This document shows, piece after piece, positions 54,602-64,000 of a DNA stretch of 64,000 nucleotides. A program made the translations under genes and the position numbers. The stretch lies in the NCBI RefSeq assembly GCF_016587415.1, contig NZ_BNJI01000001.1:4813501-4877500 (forward strand). The letters are read 5' to 3'. The stretch is from Ktedonobacter sp. SOSP1-85. Lineage in GTDB: Bacteria > Chloroflexota > Ktedonobacteria > Ktedonobacterales > Ktedonobacteraceae. The notes beneath the pieces were generated by a model. It ran no database searches. It was not told the DNA's origin and worked only from the letters and a program-made list of their open reading frames with translations. Every line of letters starts with the position of its first letter. The first letter of the stretch is position 1.

Positions 54602-56486
54602 TCACTCTCCCTGAGATGGGATGGTAAACCAGAACGTGGCTCCCTGATCAGGAGCACTCTCTACCCCAACGCTCCCCTGATGCCGTTCAATGAACACTTG
54701 GCACAAATAGAGGACCAATCCGAAGCTCAGATCCAGTTCATGCTGGACGGCACTGCCTTTGGCACGATGGAAGCGTTCCCAAATATGATCGAGCTCTTCT
54801 CTCGCAATGACAGACCCCTCATTATGGACTGAGACACGGGCGAGCGCATCCGCAACTCTTACCTGCACCACCACAGGCCATTTAGGGGGGAATAGGTGAG
54901 CGCATTCGTCAGGTAGGTAGTGAGAACGTGCTTGATCCGCCCAGCATCAGCGATGATGGGCACCCTTTGTTCCGGAGAAGGAATGTCCAGCACGATGGTG
55001 TGCTCTGGGGCAGCTTGTTGCTGCCTGGCTACCACCTCTCTGAGCAGAGTGAGCAGATCCTCAGGGTTCAAAGACAACGTGAGCGTATGGGTCTGGATAC
55101 GCGCATCATCGATCAAGTCATTGATGATACGCTGCTGAAGCTGAGTACTCTGCGAGGCAGCCGTTAAGGGGCGCTGAATATGGGCAATGGGTTCACGGAT
55201 CTGAGCAGACGGAGGCGCGAGCTGTTTTTTAAGGTCTGCAATCGGCGCTGTGCTAATTGCAGATTGCCCATGATCCTCGTCAGTGGAGTACGCAATTCAT
55301 GGCTGGCCAGGGTCAGAAATTCGCCCGTCAGGCAACTCACTTCGCGCTGGGCAAGTGCTTTCTTCTGTTTCTCTCCCTGCGCGTAAAAACAGTGGATCCC
55401 CTCAATAAGCAGCATGGTCTGCCCTGTGACTGCTTTCACGAGCGCAATCTCCTCTGGAGGGTACGCATCCTCGGAACTCGCTTTGCCGATAACCAGCGCC
55501 CCGACCCATTGCTGCTCCAGAAACAGAGGAATGAGCAGGAACGCCTCGTAGCCAGAAGGCACAGGGCAAGGGTACGCTGGAAAAGGTCGTTGTTGGCCAA
55601 GATAGTCAATGGTGCGCAACTGATCAGTCTCAAGCACCACCTCCTGGTTGGTGCCGAGGCGAGCGAATACCGCGTCGTCAACCGCGTCTAAGGGATGGAA
55701 GCGTCCCCCAATGTCTCGCCAGTGCTGTTCTTGTTCAGCAGTCAAGCCATTTCCTGCGACAAAATGCAGATGACCTGTTCGACGACCGAACGCGAACATA
55801 ATCACCCGGTGACAATCCAGGACTTGCCGGATGACATTCACCACCTGCTGAGCCACGAAGAGCACCGGAGGCGAGAGGAGGAAGGTTTCTTCTGGCAAGA
55901 TGTGGTCCATCTGCTCAGGAATCTGCGCGATTGCGGTGAGTAGGTCCAACGTTGCCTTGTGGACACGTTGGAGGTGGGAGACTTGCTGATAATAATAGGT
56001 GAGCTCATGGAAGACAAAGACGATTTCTTCCATGTCGCGCTCTTGATCGGCCACGGGAAAGGAGCGGACAGTGGCGAAGACCTTGCGCCCAGAAGGGAGA
56101 GCCAGCAGAAGCGTCTGTTCCGGCGAGCTGGCTCCTGCTTTCCCAGCAGGAACGAGGTTCATTAGCCATTGCTCTCTCGAAACGAATGGTGACAGCTCAT
56201 CAGAGTGTATGTAGTGTTCGAGAAACTGCCGGAAGTCTCTTCCTTGGCATTGGCCTTCGGAAGCCACTTCAAAGAGCTTGCAAGCAGCAGCATTGACTTG
56301 TACAATCTTCTGGTTGCGATCACACGCAATGAGACCTTCCGGGAAAGACTCCCAGATGGCTTCCGCTCGGTTGAGTTGCGTATGTGCTCCCTTCAAAGGG
56401 CGAGAGTGAGGAATAGGCTTCCCTCCAGATATCCCCCCACCCCGTTCCTGTTTGCGTTGTGTGACATGGTGCAAACTTTTACCCAC
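54602..56486 (-). pseudogene. PAS-GAF histidine kinase with two frameshifts
   Basis: The gene starts at GTG 56486 after AAAGGAA, 14 bases behind the previous kinase gene. It encodes a PAS domain (FPEGLIACDRNQKIVQVNA), a GAF domain (LIPLFLEQQWVGALVIGKAS) and the phosphoacceptor LASHELRTPLTRIMGNLQL. In a T6 run at 55225-55230 (A6 in sense) one base is missing and the frame changes; the correct sense continues as KKQLAPPSAQIREPIAHIQR. In a G6 run at 54885-54890 another base is missing before VVVQVRVADALARVSV. The ATPase domain then ends at 54602. Both lesions are in homopolymers and may be sequencing errors. Confidence 0.75.
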
Positions 56487-56499
56487 CTCAGCGTTCCTT

Positions 56500-57663
56500 T
56501 CAGAAATGCTCAACCTCTGCCGCGAGCGGGAGTTTGACAAAGAATGAGACCCCGGTTTCTTCTGAAGATTCTGCCCAGATTTGCCCTCCGTACTGCTCAA
56601 CAATCTCTTTGCAGATAGTGAGCCCGAGCCCCCACCCTGGGATAGATGAATACGCTACATCAGTTGTACGATAAAACGGCTCAAAGAGATGTTCGAGTTG
56701 ATCAGGAGAAAAAGGTGGATGGTCATTCTGGATCTGGAGCGTTACCTGGTGATCATCTGACTGGGCACCTATCTGGATGGCAGAGGTCTCCGATGAATAG
56801 TTGATGGCATTCGTGACTAAATTCACCACTACCTGGGAGACAAGCTCTTCGTTTGCTTGCAGCAGAAGAGGCTGTGCCGGAAGCTTGATCTCGATTGAGC
56901 GACCAGCAAGGTTCTGCTGATTTTCCACAATTTTACGGCAGAGTGCTCCAAATTCAATGCACGTTCCCCCTAAGGGAATTTCCCCGGCATGAACACGGCT
57001 CAGCTTAAAGAGGCTATCAATCAGGGCTCGGAGATGGAGCGCGCGTGCTTCAACGACTTCCAAGTATTGCTGTACAACTGCCCAGTTTTCAGGCATTGCT
57101 TCAGACTTCTTGAGGCGGGCAGAAAGAAGCTGCGTGCGACCGAGGATAGTAGTCAAAGGTGTTCTCAGTTCGTGAGATGAGCGCATGATGATATAGTCTT
57201 TCACGTGATTTGCTCGCTCAAGTTGCTGGTGGCTTTCGGCGAGTGCTTGAGAGGTAGCAAGAAGCTTCCGGCGAGATCGCTCCAGTTGCATGACCACTCC
57301 AATGGCCATGAGTTGGACAAAGATAAATGGTCCAACCAGGGAGAGATCTGTGAGAAGGCCAGGGGCCACTATACCGGGTGAGAGGAACCTGGCGATAACA
57401 AACAACCCGAGCGCGACGGAAACCAGCGCGGGACCAATTCCCCATACCATGGCAACAAAAACGGAAACCATGGCAAAAGGTGTGGCGAGAAAGATCGGTG
57501 CGTGTGGGATAGCTTCGTCAAGCTTTTCTAGCAGCCATACGCCCCCGATAAGAAGCACACAGGCCAGGTAGCCCAACCAGGGGGACAGCAACCAGGAGGA
57601 GATCTCTCTGCTGCGTCGAGCCGAGTGAGCGTGTGAGGAACGGCGGTTTGCTCGTGTTGTCAT
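56500..57663 (-). CDS. Membrane sensor histidine kinase
   Basis: The protein has 387 residues. Three or four helices (residues 25-120) resemble the DUF4118/KdpD-type membrane module with a very short external part. The phosphoacceptor is in MRSSHELRTPLTTILGRTQL near residue 160. The ATPase domain has N box LVTNAINYSS and G box PGWGLGLTICKEIVEQYGG. It is followed by the second kinase gene after a 13-base gap, so the two are probably cotranscribed. No response regulator is nearby. The signal sensed is unknown. Confidence 0.85.
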   Translation of the reverse strand: MTTRANRRSSHAHSARRSREISSWLLSPWLGYLACVLLIGGVWLLEKLDEAIPHAPIFLATPFAMVSVFVAMVWGIGPALVSVALGLFVIARFLSPGIVAPGLLTDLSLVGPFIFVQLMAIGVVMQLERSRRKLLATSQALAESHQQLERANHVKDYIIMRSSHELRTPLTTILGRTQLLSARLKKSEAMPENWAVVQQYLEVVEARALHLRALIDSLFKLSRVHAGEIPLGGTCIEFGALCRKIVENQQNLAGRSIEIKLPAQPLLLQANEELVSQVVVNLVTNAINYSSETSAIQIGAQSDDHQVTLQIQNDHPPFSPDQLEHLFEPFYRTTDVAYSSIPGWGLGLTICKEIVEQYGGQIWAESSEETGVSFFVKLPLAAEVEHF

Positions 57664-58132
57664 CTATTCCCTCTTTCTCTATCCTTTCCATAAGGCATTA
57701 CAGTATCCAGATCGATTGATTTTCTTGGCCTCTTCTCTCGATGGCCTCACGCAGGAAGTGGTAAAAGATCTGTGACATGTAAACAGCTTTTACCCCAAAT
57801 ATGAGCACTGAGAGGAACGTCCCTGGGCAACCCGCTCCCCATCGGGAGGGGCGGCGCCTGCAACGCTAGAAAGAAACCGGGTTCCCAGCCTTGCAAGGCG
57901 TCCCCACCTGGACATCCCGCGCATGCGCACGGGCGAAAGCTGCCGCTCTCGTTGGGCTGCTCCTGCCCCAGAAGCGTATGTTCCACCGCACCATGGTGGG
58001 ATGCCCTTCAAGCGGCACGAAACGCGGGAGAGCATTTGCAGGAAGCGAGCGCGTGATCGCCGTACCATCCGAGCCCAACCCCTTTCTACGCCCTCACCGG
58101 CTCAGATGACGTGTGTGGTGTGCTCTCCCCAG
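57664..58132. other. Interval without a supported gene
   Basis: GC-rich frames on both strands lack ribosome sites and motifs. I see no clear terminator for the kinase at 58133, although weak inverted repeats occur near 57930-58010. Confidence 0.4.
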
Positions 58133-60703
58133 TCAGGCATCTCTCCGCGTAGGGAGGGTGACCGTAAAGATCGATCCTTTTCCAACCTCGCTGTTCACCG
58201 TGATGGTTCCCCCATGGTGCTTGACGATCTCCGCAACAATGTAGAGCCCCATGCCCAGGCCGGGGATCGCCTTCTGCCTGGGACCAGCGACCCGATAGAA
58301 GCGCTCAAAAATCTTGTCGCGCTGCTCGCGTGGGATGCCCAGGCCATGATCGCGGACACGGATCGTTACAGCCTCTTCGGAGGCGGAGAGATCCATCTCG
58401 ACCGTCTCGGCTCCCGGAGAATACTTGATGGCATTGCAGAGCAGATTGGTGAAGACCTGCCCCAGTCGGTCTCGATCCCCGATCAGGCTGGTATGTACGG
58501 CGCCGTCCACCAGAATGCGATGACTGGGATAGATTGGCTGGAACATGTCGGCGATCTCCCGCAGTAACGCGTCAAGATCTACCCGCTCTTGCTGATACTC
58601 GAGGCTCCCCGCCTGGATCTTGGAAACATCCAGTAATTCTCCGATCAGGCGTTCCAGTTGCTTGATGGGCCCCTCCACCTTGGAAAGCGCGGTGACCGCC
58701 TCGTACTGGGCTTGCTTTTCGAATCGTTTGCTCAACAGTTGGGTCTGCATCTTTACGGCGCAAAGTGGGTTCCGCAGTTCATGGCCGGCCATGGTGATAA
58801 AGTCATCCTTGCGTTGCTCCAGTTCCTTGCGCGCCGAATTATCCAGCACAAAGGTGACGATCTGGTGTGGCTGCTCCTGGAAGAGGACGCCGCCCAGTAA
58901 CACGGGCAGGCGACAACCATCTTTACACACCAGTTCGGTTTCAAAGGGCATGTATTGCCCGCATGCGGCGATCTCCTGTCTCGCGCGCTCGAAGAGCGGG
59001 GCAGCTTCTGGGACCCTGAGCCTCGCCGCGGTCAATATTCTGCTGCGCACCTCCTCTCGGGTGTAGCCGCTCATGCGAAGCCAGGCATCATTGGCTTCCA
59101 CGATCACTTTTCCCTCCAGGTCGACAGACACAATCCCTATAATATTGGAGTCGATGAGGGCGTGGATGCACTCCTGGCTCTGGCGTAAGGCTTCCTCCGT
59201 CCGTTTCTGCTCGTCGATATCGGTGCTGGTACCAAACCACTTGACGATCTGGCCCGTTTCATCGCGCACCGGAAGGGCGCGGACTAAAAGCCAGCGATAC
59301 TTCCCGGTCTGAGCTTGTCTGACACGCCCTTCGTATTCATACGTTTCTCCCGTCTCCAGGGCATGCTGCACGAGAGCTCGGTTGCTTTCACGATCATCAG
59401 GATGGATGCACTGGAGATACGCCCACCGGTCGCTTTGGACGTGCTCAAGCGTCAACCCGCTATAGTCACACCAGCGCTGGTTCACATACTCGAACTGGCC
59501 GTCGGGTTGTTTTACCCATACCAGTTGTGGCACCGCTTCGGCCAGTACACGCAAGCTCTCCCGGCTTTCTTTGAGCTGCTGCTCCGCCCGTTTCTGCTCG
59601 TCGATGTCAGTGCAGGTGCCAACCCATTTGAGAATCTGACCCGCTTCATCGCGCACGGGCAAGGCGCGGGCTAAGAACCAGCGGAAGGCTCCCGTCCTGC
59701 CATTGCGAAGGCGATACTCCACTTCATATCCCTCGCCGGTCTGGACGGCGCGCTGCCACTCAGAGCGGACGCGTTGTCGGTCCTCAGGATGCAGACACTG
59801 CAACCACCCCTCCCCCTGAGCCTCTTCGGAACTCTGGCCAGTATAGTCGCGCCGACGTTGATTACACGGGTCAATAGAGCCATTGGGTCGTCTGGTCCAA
59901 ACCATTTGGGGGATGGTCTCGATGAGGGCGCGGAGTTCCGCTTCGGCGCGCTTGCGTGCAGTGATGTCGGTCTCGACATAGACGAGGTACTCGACGTGGG
60001 AGTCCACGCCCCTGTGGGGAGTGATCGTTGCCTCAAGGTGAAGGACTCTTCCTTCTCTGGGGCGAACCACCGTCTCGAAACGCACGGTTTCTCCCTTGCT
60101 GGCGCGTCTGATGGCCGCGCGTAATTGGTGTTGACTCGCAGGGTAAAAGGACCACCAGGGAGCCTCAGCCAGCGGTTTGCCAATCACCCCCTCCCGTCGG
60201 ATCTGTGCATCTTCTAACGGGACCTTATTGATATCCAACACGATCCCCTCGGGCGTGAGCACTCCGACCCCACTATATATGTTCTCCAGAACATCAGCGG
60301 CGAGGTGTTCGTTTGGAAAACACGTCTCTCGTCGAGGTAACGGTTCTCTTTTCTCATGGAACTGCAACAGGAGCCCCCCAACCGTCGGCGAGAGCTGCAC
60401 GTGCAACCAGCTCTGGGTGGCGGGAGACACATACTGCACCTCAGTCAGTGCTCGGGTCTGTTTCGTCTTCTGGATGGCCTGGTAGAGCGAGGGGCTCACC
60501 AACTGTGGAGCACAGCGCCAGAAGCTGTTTCCAACCAGTGTCTCTGCCGCGACTCCGGTCAAGGCCAGTGCGCTTGTATTGGCATAGAGAATCGTTGAGG
60601 CATCATCGAGCACAAACAAGGCCCCAGGAAGCGTCTCGAGAATAGTGAGGAGCGTCACACTCGAGGCAAGAGTGTGACGCTTGGTCTGCGGTGTATTCAA
60701 CAT
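58133..60703 (-). CDS. Multi-PAS hybrid-type sensor histidine kinase
   Basis: The protein has 856 residues and no membrane helix. Five PAS domains follow one another: starts near residues 20, 140, 265 (ALIETIPQMVWTRRPNGSID), 395 (VLAEAVPQLVWVKQPDGQFE) and 520. The third and fourth are close copies with their PAC ends WVGTCTDIDEQKR and WFGTSTDIDEQKR. HisKA follows at MAGHELRNPLCAVKMQTQLL near 640, then the ATPase with CNAIKYSPGA and GLGMGLYIVAEIVKHHGG. No receiver domain is present, so the kinase needs a separate partner. Such soluble PAS kinases sense redox, ligands or light through PAS cofactors; none can be assigned. Confidence 0.88.
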   Translation of the reverse strand: MLNTPQTKRHTLASSVTLLTILETLPGALFVLDDASTILYANTSALALTGVAAETLVGNSFWRCAPQLVSPSLYQAIQKTKQTRALTEVQYVSPATQSWLHVQLSPTVGGLLLQFHEKREPLPRRETCFPNEHLAADVLENIYSGVGVLTPEGIVLDINKVPLEDAQIRREGVIGKPLAEAPWWSFYPASQHQLRAAIRRASKGETVRFETVVRPREGRVLHLEATITPHRGVDSHVEYLVYVETDITARKRAEAELRALIETIPQMVWTRRPNGSIDPCNQRRRDYTGQSSEEAQGEGWLQCLHPEDRQRVRSEWQRAVQTGEGYEVEYRLRNGRTGAFRWFLARALPVRDEAGQILKWVGTCTDIDEQKRAEQQLKESRESLRVLAEAVPQLVWVKQPDGQFEYVNQRWCDYSGLTLEHVQSDRWAYLQCIHPDDRESNRALVQHALETGETYEYEGRVRQAQTGKYRWLLVRALPVRDETGQIVKWFGTSTDIDEQKRTEEALRQSQECIHALIDSNIIGIVSVDLEGKVIVEANDAWLRMSGYTREEVRSRILTAARLRVPEAAPLFERARQEIAACGQYMPFETELVCKDGCRLPVLLGGVLFQEQPHQIVTFVLDNSARKELEQRKDDFITMAGHELRNPLCAVKMQTQLLSKRFEKQAQYEAVTALSKVEGPIKQLERLIGELLDVSKIQAGSLEYQQERVDLDALLREIADMFQPIYPSHRILVDGAVHTSLIGDRDRLGQVFTNLLCNAIKYSPGAETVEMDLSASEEAVTIRVRDHGLGIPREQRDKIFERFYRVAGPRQKAIPGLGMGLYIVAEIVKHHGGTITVNSEVGKGSIFTVTLPTRRDA

Positions 60704-61184
60704 AATGTGGTCAATGTCCCTTTCACGTGTCCCTATCCCTGGTAGCGAAGCTGCATATCTATTCTGATCCGCAGAAGTCTATCAAAGAAGGCTATTAGAG
60801 GCTATTAGAAGGAAAACTATGCTCTTTTCGAGCAACAAGCAAACTGTACGATTGGATACCGGGAAATTGCTCGTCTGTCTGGGAATGAAGTGGACATCCC
60901 GTCATAGCGCGGCGCAATCGGGAAACCTCTTCTGTTTGGCAAACCATCTGACGCATGAGCTTCTGAGTGAAGAACGCGTTCTCGCTCCACCCTTCCCTCT
61001 TCGTACGCCTTCTCTCGCCATTCACAGGAGAGGCTTCTGTTGTGAATGCGCAGATGCTGGCACAGCGTTTGCATGTCTTCCTGATCTTTGTCTCGCCTAG
61101 CCAGGAGTTTGAGAGCTCGGATATATTTCTTGGGAGGAGATACACCTCTAGCATTGTATAGCGTCGCCAAGAGCCTGCCAGTTG
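60704..61184. other. Interval with a doubtful minus-strand frame
   Basis: A minus-strand frame ending at 60817 includes KKYIRALKLLARRDKDQEDM and CQHLRIHNRSL, resembling the tail of nucleotidyltransferase-like DUF6036 proteins. It has no good start and may be a remnant. Confidence 0.35.
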
Positions 61185-61361
61185 TCACTGTTCCCAAACG
61201 CGTGGAGAGTCATCAAGCGGCTGATGGGCAAACTCCTCCTGTTCTCCAGCGTGCTGAGACGGCAGATAACGATAGTCACGCCAGCATTGATTCGCGTAGA
61301 CGAGAGAGCCATCAGGCCGCATGAGCCAGACAAATTGAGGCAGGGCATCCATGAGTGCATG
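61185..61361 (-). pseudogene. PAS-domain remnant
   Basis: The frame reads HALMDALPQFVWLMRPDGSL and VYANQCWRDYRYLP before a stop. It closely resembles the third and fourth PAS domains of the kinase at 58133-60703. Only the first half of a PAS domain is left. Confidence 0.65.
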
Positions 61362-61526
61362 TTAATCTTCTTTTGCTCCATTTTTATGCAGTTTTGCAAG
61401 TCGATGTGCCATTCTCTTCTGTTTCCTTCCATATACCACGTCCTTGAGGAAAAAGCGGTTTTGCTTCGATGTGGTAGAGAGTGTTATTCATCACGTCTCG
61501 CCAGCGCCTCTGCTAGCGGATGACCT

Positions 61527-61562
61527 CTGACTCTCGGAGTATATCTGACTCTCAGAGTATAG
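61527..61562. repeat. Two tandem 18-bp repeats with palindromic core
   Basis: CTGACTCTCGGAGTATAT (61527-61544) is followed directly by CTGACTCTCAGAGTATAG (61545-61562), 16 of 18 identical. Each contains ACTCTCRGAGT, itself a palindrome. It may be a tandem operator upstream of the MalT-like gene, 271 bases away. Confidence 0.5.
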
Positions 61563-61832
61563 TAGAAGAGAGGGGGAAAGGCATGGATCGAAGGTGACAG
61601 AAGAAGGTGAGCAGTAACAATTGGCACCCAGCACGAAGGTCATATGCCTTGGTCGATTGCCTGTGTCGGCGAAAGTGCATGCGCAGGGGATAGCCAGATA
61701 GAAAGAACGTTGCCACAGCAACAAGGAACAAGGGATCTTCTTCCAGGGACAAGGGCCCGCAAGAGTTCCAATGCGTTGACCTCCTTGCCGCACAAGGGCT
61801 AACGAGGGCTCCTCCATACAGGAGAAACAATC

Positions 61833-64000
61833 ATGGACCATATGAACCAGAAACCACACGGTAACGCGCCCGAGCCCATCCCAGGCTCGTCTTCTCATCC
61901 TCTGCTTGCGACCAAGTTCCTTCCCCCGGTATCTTCCCATGAGATTATTGCTCGCCCTCGTCTCCTGGCCCTGCTCAACGCTGGCCTCCACCGATGCCTT
62001 ATTCTCGTCTCCGCCGCCGCGGGCTTTGGGAAAAGCACGCTGCTGGCAAGCTGGGTTTGCTCGTTTGCTCCAGGCCACCCGAAAGCCGCCTGGGTGTCGC
62101 TTGAGGCAGGCGATAACGCGCCCGCGCAGTTTTGGAGGTATGTGCTGACTGCGTTGGAACAGTGCCAGCCCGGGCTCTCGCCTCTTCCCATTGCTTCCTT
62201 GTCCGAGCTGCTACAACCCTCCTGGCAAGCCATGCTCACTGCTCTCGTCAATAACCTGGCGAGGCTGCGCGAACCCCTGGTGCTGGTCTTGGATAATTAT
62301 GAGGAGATTACAGAGCCGACGATCCATGCCCAGCTTGCCTTCCTGCTCAACCACCTGCCGCCCACCCTGTGTGTGGTGTTGGCAACACGTGCTGATCCTC
62401 CCTTTTCTCTTGTCCGGCTGCGCACGCAGGCACAGATCCTGGAAATACACACCGAGCAATTGCGTGCGACTAGAGAGGAGATGACCGCCTTTCTCCGTGG
62501 TGTGATGGATCTTCGGCTTTCCGAGCAGGACATCCAGGACGTGGACGCACGGATGCAGGGCTGGTGGGCAGGTCTGCAACTGGCGGCGCTCGCCCTCAAG
62601 GGGAAGGCACCCCCTCAAGGTCTGCCTCAAGTGTCCCAGGGAACCCAGCCCGCTCTTTTCGAGTACCTGGTGCAAGAGATACTGAACCGCCAGCCAGCGC
62701 AAGTGCAGATCTTCCTCCTGCGTACGTCCATCTTATCCCGCCTGTGCAACTCCCTGTGCAATGCGGTCCTGGAGCAGCAGGGAAGCCAGCTCTTCCTGGA
62801 GAATTTGGAACGGACCAATCTCTTTCTTAATCCCCTGGATGACCAACGTCAGTGGTATGCCTATCATCCCCTCTTTGCCGAGGCACTGCGTGCGCAGTTG
62901 GAGCAGACCGCTCCCACAGAGGTGCCGCTTCTGCATCTGCGGGCCAGTCAGTGGTATGCGGCGCATCAGATGCGCAGTGAAGCGATTCAGCACGCGCTGC
63001 AGGCGCACGAGTGGTCCTGGGCAGCGCTGCTGATGGAACAGATCCCCCATGAGGATATCTGGAGTCAACTCGAGTACGCATCGCTCCCTTCCTGGATGGA
63101 GCAACTTCCCCGCGAGGTCGTGCGTGAGAGGCCTCGTTTATGCCTGGCCACAGCCCAGAGCCTGTTCTGGAGCGCTCCGCCAGAGGTTACCGAAAGCTGG
63201 GTGCGCGATGCCCGAAGCGCCTGGACACGAGCCCATCGGCAAGAAGAACAGACAATCATGGCGCGAGGTGCACACGAACCAGAGGCACCAACGTCTCTCC
63301 TGGGGGAAATCGCCGCCTTGCAGGCCACGATTGCGGGTTTCTATTATGGAGATGCAGGAGCAAAGCGAGCTTTCTGTCAGGAGGCACTCACCCATCTTGA
63401 GGAGCAGCAATGGGCCGCACGGGTCCAGGTGGCATTTGCCCTGGCTCGGGCGAACATCTCTGAGGGGTATGTCGAGCAGGGCGTGCTGACCATGCAGGCT
63501 GAATGGAGCCGAATCAAAGCGGAGGGCGATCGAGAGCTCGAGAGTATCTACTGGCACGAGGCTGTCTGGGAAAGCCTGATGGCGGGGAAATTGCATCAGG
63601 CATGGCACTTGAGCCAGCAGGCGATCCACGCGCTCCACACCCTCCTTGAGGGGCACCAGCCAGTTCAGCTATGCTGGCTCTATATGTTGCAGGGCAGGAT
63701 CTTGCACGAGCGGAACCGGTTGGAGGAAGCCCATTCCCTCGCCGAAGAGGCGATCCATCTGGGCGAACAGGCCGAAATCCTGGCGTTTTTGCCCCTCGGC
63801 TATACCCTGTTATTGCGGCTTGCCCTCTCGCAAGGGAGGCTGGAGGAGGCCAAAACAGCCTCTCAACAGATGGAATACGCCTGGAGAATCATGTCATCGC
63901 CGTATCGCGCAGCGCTTTGGAGCGACGTCGATCAGATGCGTTTCTGGCTGGCAGGTGGCGATCTGGAACGGGCACGACGCTGGGTGAGCGATCTGGAGCG
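61833..64000 (+). CDS. MalT-like LuxR-family ATPase regulator, 5' part
   Basis: The open frame runs from ATG 61833 (AGGAGA upstream) past the end of the window, at least 722 residues. The start ATKFLPPVSSHEIIARPRLL and the P-loop SAAAGFGKSTLLASW near residue 70 are typical of MalT-type STAND regulators. LVLVLDNYEEI near 157 is the Walker B region, and DIQDVDARMQGWWAGLQLAA follows near 235. After that come helical TPR-like repeats. The LuxR HTH is expected at the C-terminus beyond the window. Ligand and target genes are unknown. Confidence 0.85.
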   Translation, partial: MDHMNQKPHGNAPEPIPGSSSHPLLATKFLPPVSSHEIIARPRLLALLNAGLHRCLILVSAAAGFGKSTLLASWVCSFAPGHPKAAWVSLEAGDNAPAQFWRYVLTALEQCQPGLSPLPIASLSELLQPSWQAMLTALVNNLARLREPLVLVLDNYEEITEPTIHAQLAFLLNHLPPTLCVVLATRADPPFSLVRLRTQAQILEIHTEQLRATREEMTAFLRGVMDLRLSEQDIQDVDARMQGWWAGLQLAALALKGKAPPQGLPQVSQGTQPALFEYLVQEILNRQPAQVQIFLLRTSILSRLCNSLCNAVLEQQGSQLFLENLERTNLFLNPLDDQRQWYAYHPLFAEALRAQLEQTAPTEVPLLHLRASQWYAAHQMRSEAIQHALQAHEWSWAALLMEQIPHEDIWSQLEYASLPSWMEQLPREVVRERPRLCLATAQSLFWSAPPEVTESWVRDARSAWTRAHRQEEQTIMARGAHEPEAPTSLLGEIAALQATIAGFYYGDAGAKRAFCQEALTHLEEQQWAARVQVAFALARANISEGYVEQGVLTMQAEWSRIKAEGDRELESIYWHEAVWESLMAGKLHQAWHLSQQAIHALHTLLEGHQPVQLCWLYMLQGRILHERNRLEEAHSLAEEAIHLGEQAEILAFLPLGYTLLLRLALSQGRLEEAKTASQQMEYAWRIMSSPYRAALWSDVDQMRFWLAGGDLERARRWVSDLE

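Noticed and set aside
252..64000. CRISPR array or tRNA/rRNA genes
   Set aside because: No regularly spaced identical repeats other than the TPR units, and no cloverleaf or rRNA-like stretch was recognised.

Overview
The window looks like chromosomal DNA of a large-genome soil bacterium, most likely a Ktedonobacteria-type member of the Chloroflexota. This is inferred from the mix of many histidine kinases, a STAND/TPR regulator, a MalT-like LuxR regulator, Tat-exported proteins, IS701 and IS110 elements, and above all many group II introns. No rRNA, tRNA or CRISPR array was seen.

Layout. 0.2-4.2 kb: a ROK-family protein, then a response regulator convergent with a membrane histidine kinase. 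4.3-5.5 kb: a TetR gene and the stump of an MFS exporter, surrounded by long perfect palindromes; a second diverged copy of this block lies at 16.5-19.0 kb, and each copy has decayed in a different part. 5.7-10.2 kb: an XRE-STAND-TPR protein, a small membrane protein and an AT-rich gene with nuclease-like motifs. 10.7-16.3 kb: an SCO5389-like protein with a CooC/MinD-type ATPase, then a zinc/manganese ABC importer operon; the interval between them holds three copies of a 17-bp palindrome (GAGA-N5-TCTC type), a probable metalloregulator operator. 19-23.7 kb: a broken coiled-coil gene, a secreted beta-propeller protein and a tandem DUF305 protein.

The centrepiece is 23,716-35,940: a 12.2-kb nest of seven group II introns, all on the minus strand, four levels deep, inserted antisense into a small zinc-ribbon gene. 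Intron A contains B and C; C contains D and E; E contains F and G. Seven domain V hairpins, seven 3' ends and seven 5' ends (six GTGCG, one TTGCG) can be placed. Removing the inner introns restores full-length reverse transcriptase frames for A and E, and leaves A, C and E with nearly equal own lengths of 2,569, 2,551 and 2,561 nt. B, D and G have no ORF.

36-42.5 kb: an IS110 element, a DUF1634-TauE/SafE fusion, a sulfite-oxidase-like pseudogene with a 219-bp insertion, and an IS701 element. 42.7-48.7 kb: three NAD(P)-linked oxidoreductases, a LacI regulator with two matching operators, and an ion-channel-like protein. 49.6-53.7 kb: a Tat-exported Dyp-like protein, an LLM flavin oxidoreductase, a GGDEF remnant and an oxalate-decarboxylase-like bicupin. 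54.6-60.7 kb: three histidine kinases, one broken by two homopolymer frameshifts. The window ends inside a MalT-like regulator. Several genes carry one-base lesions in homopolymers, so true decay and sequencing error must be told apart before they are called pseudogenes.
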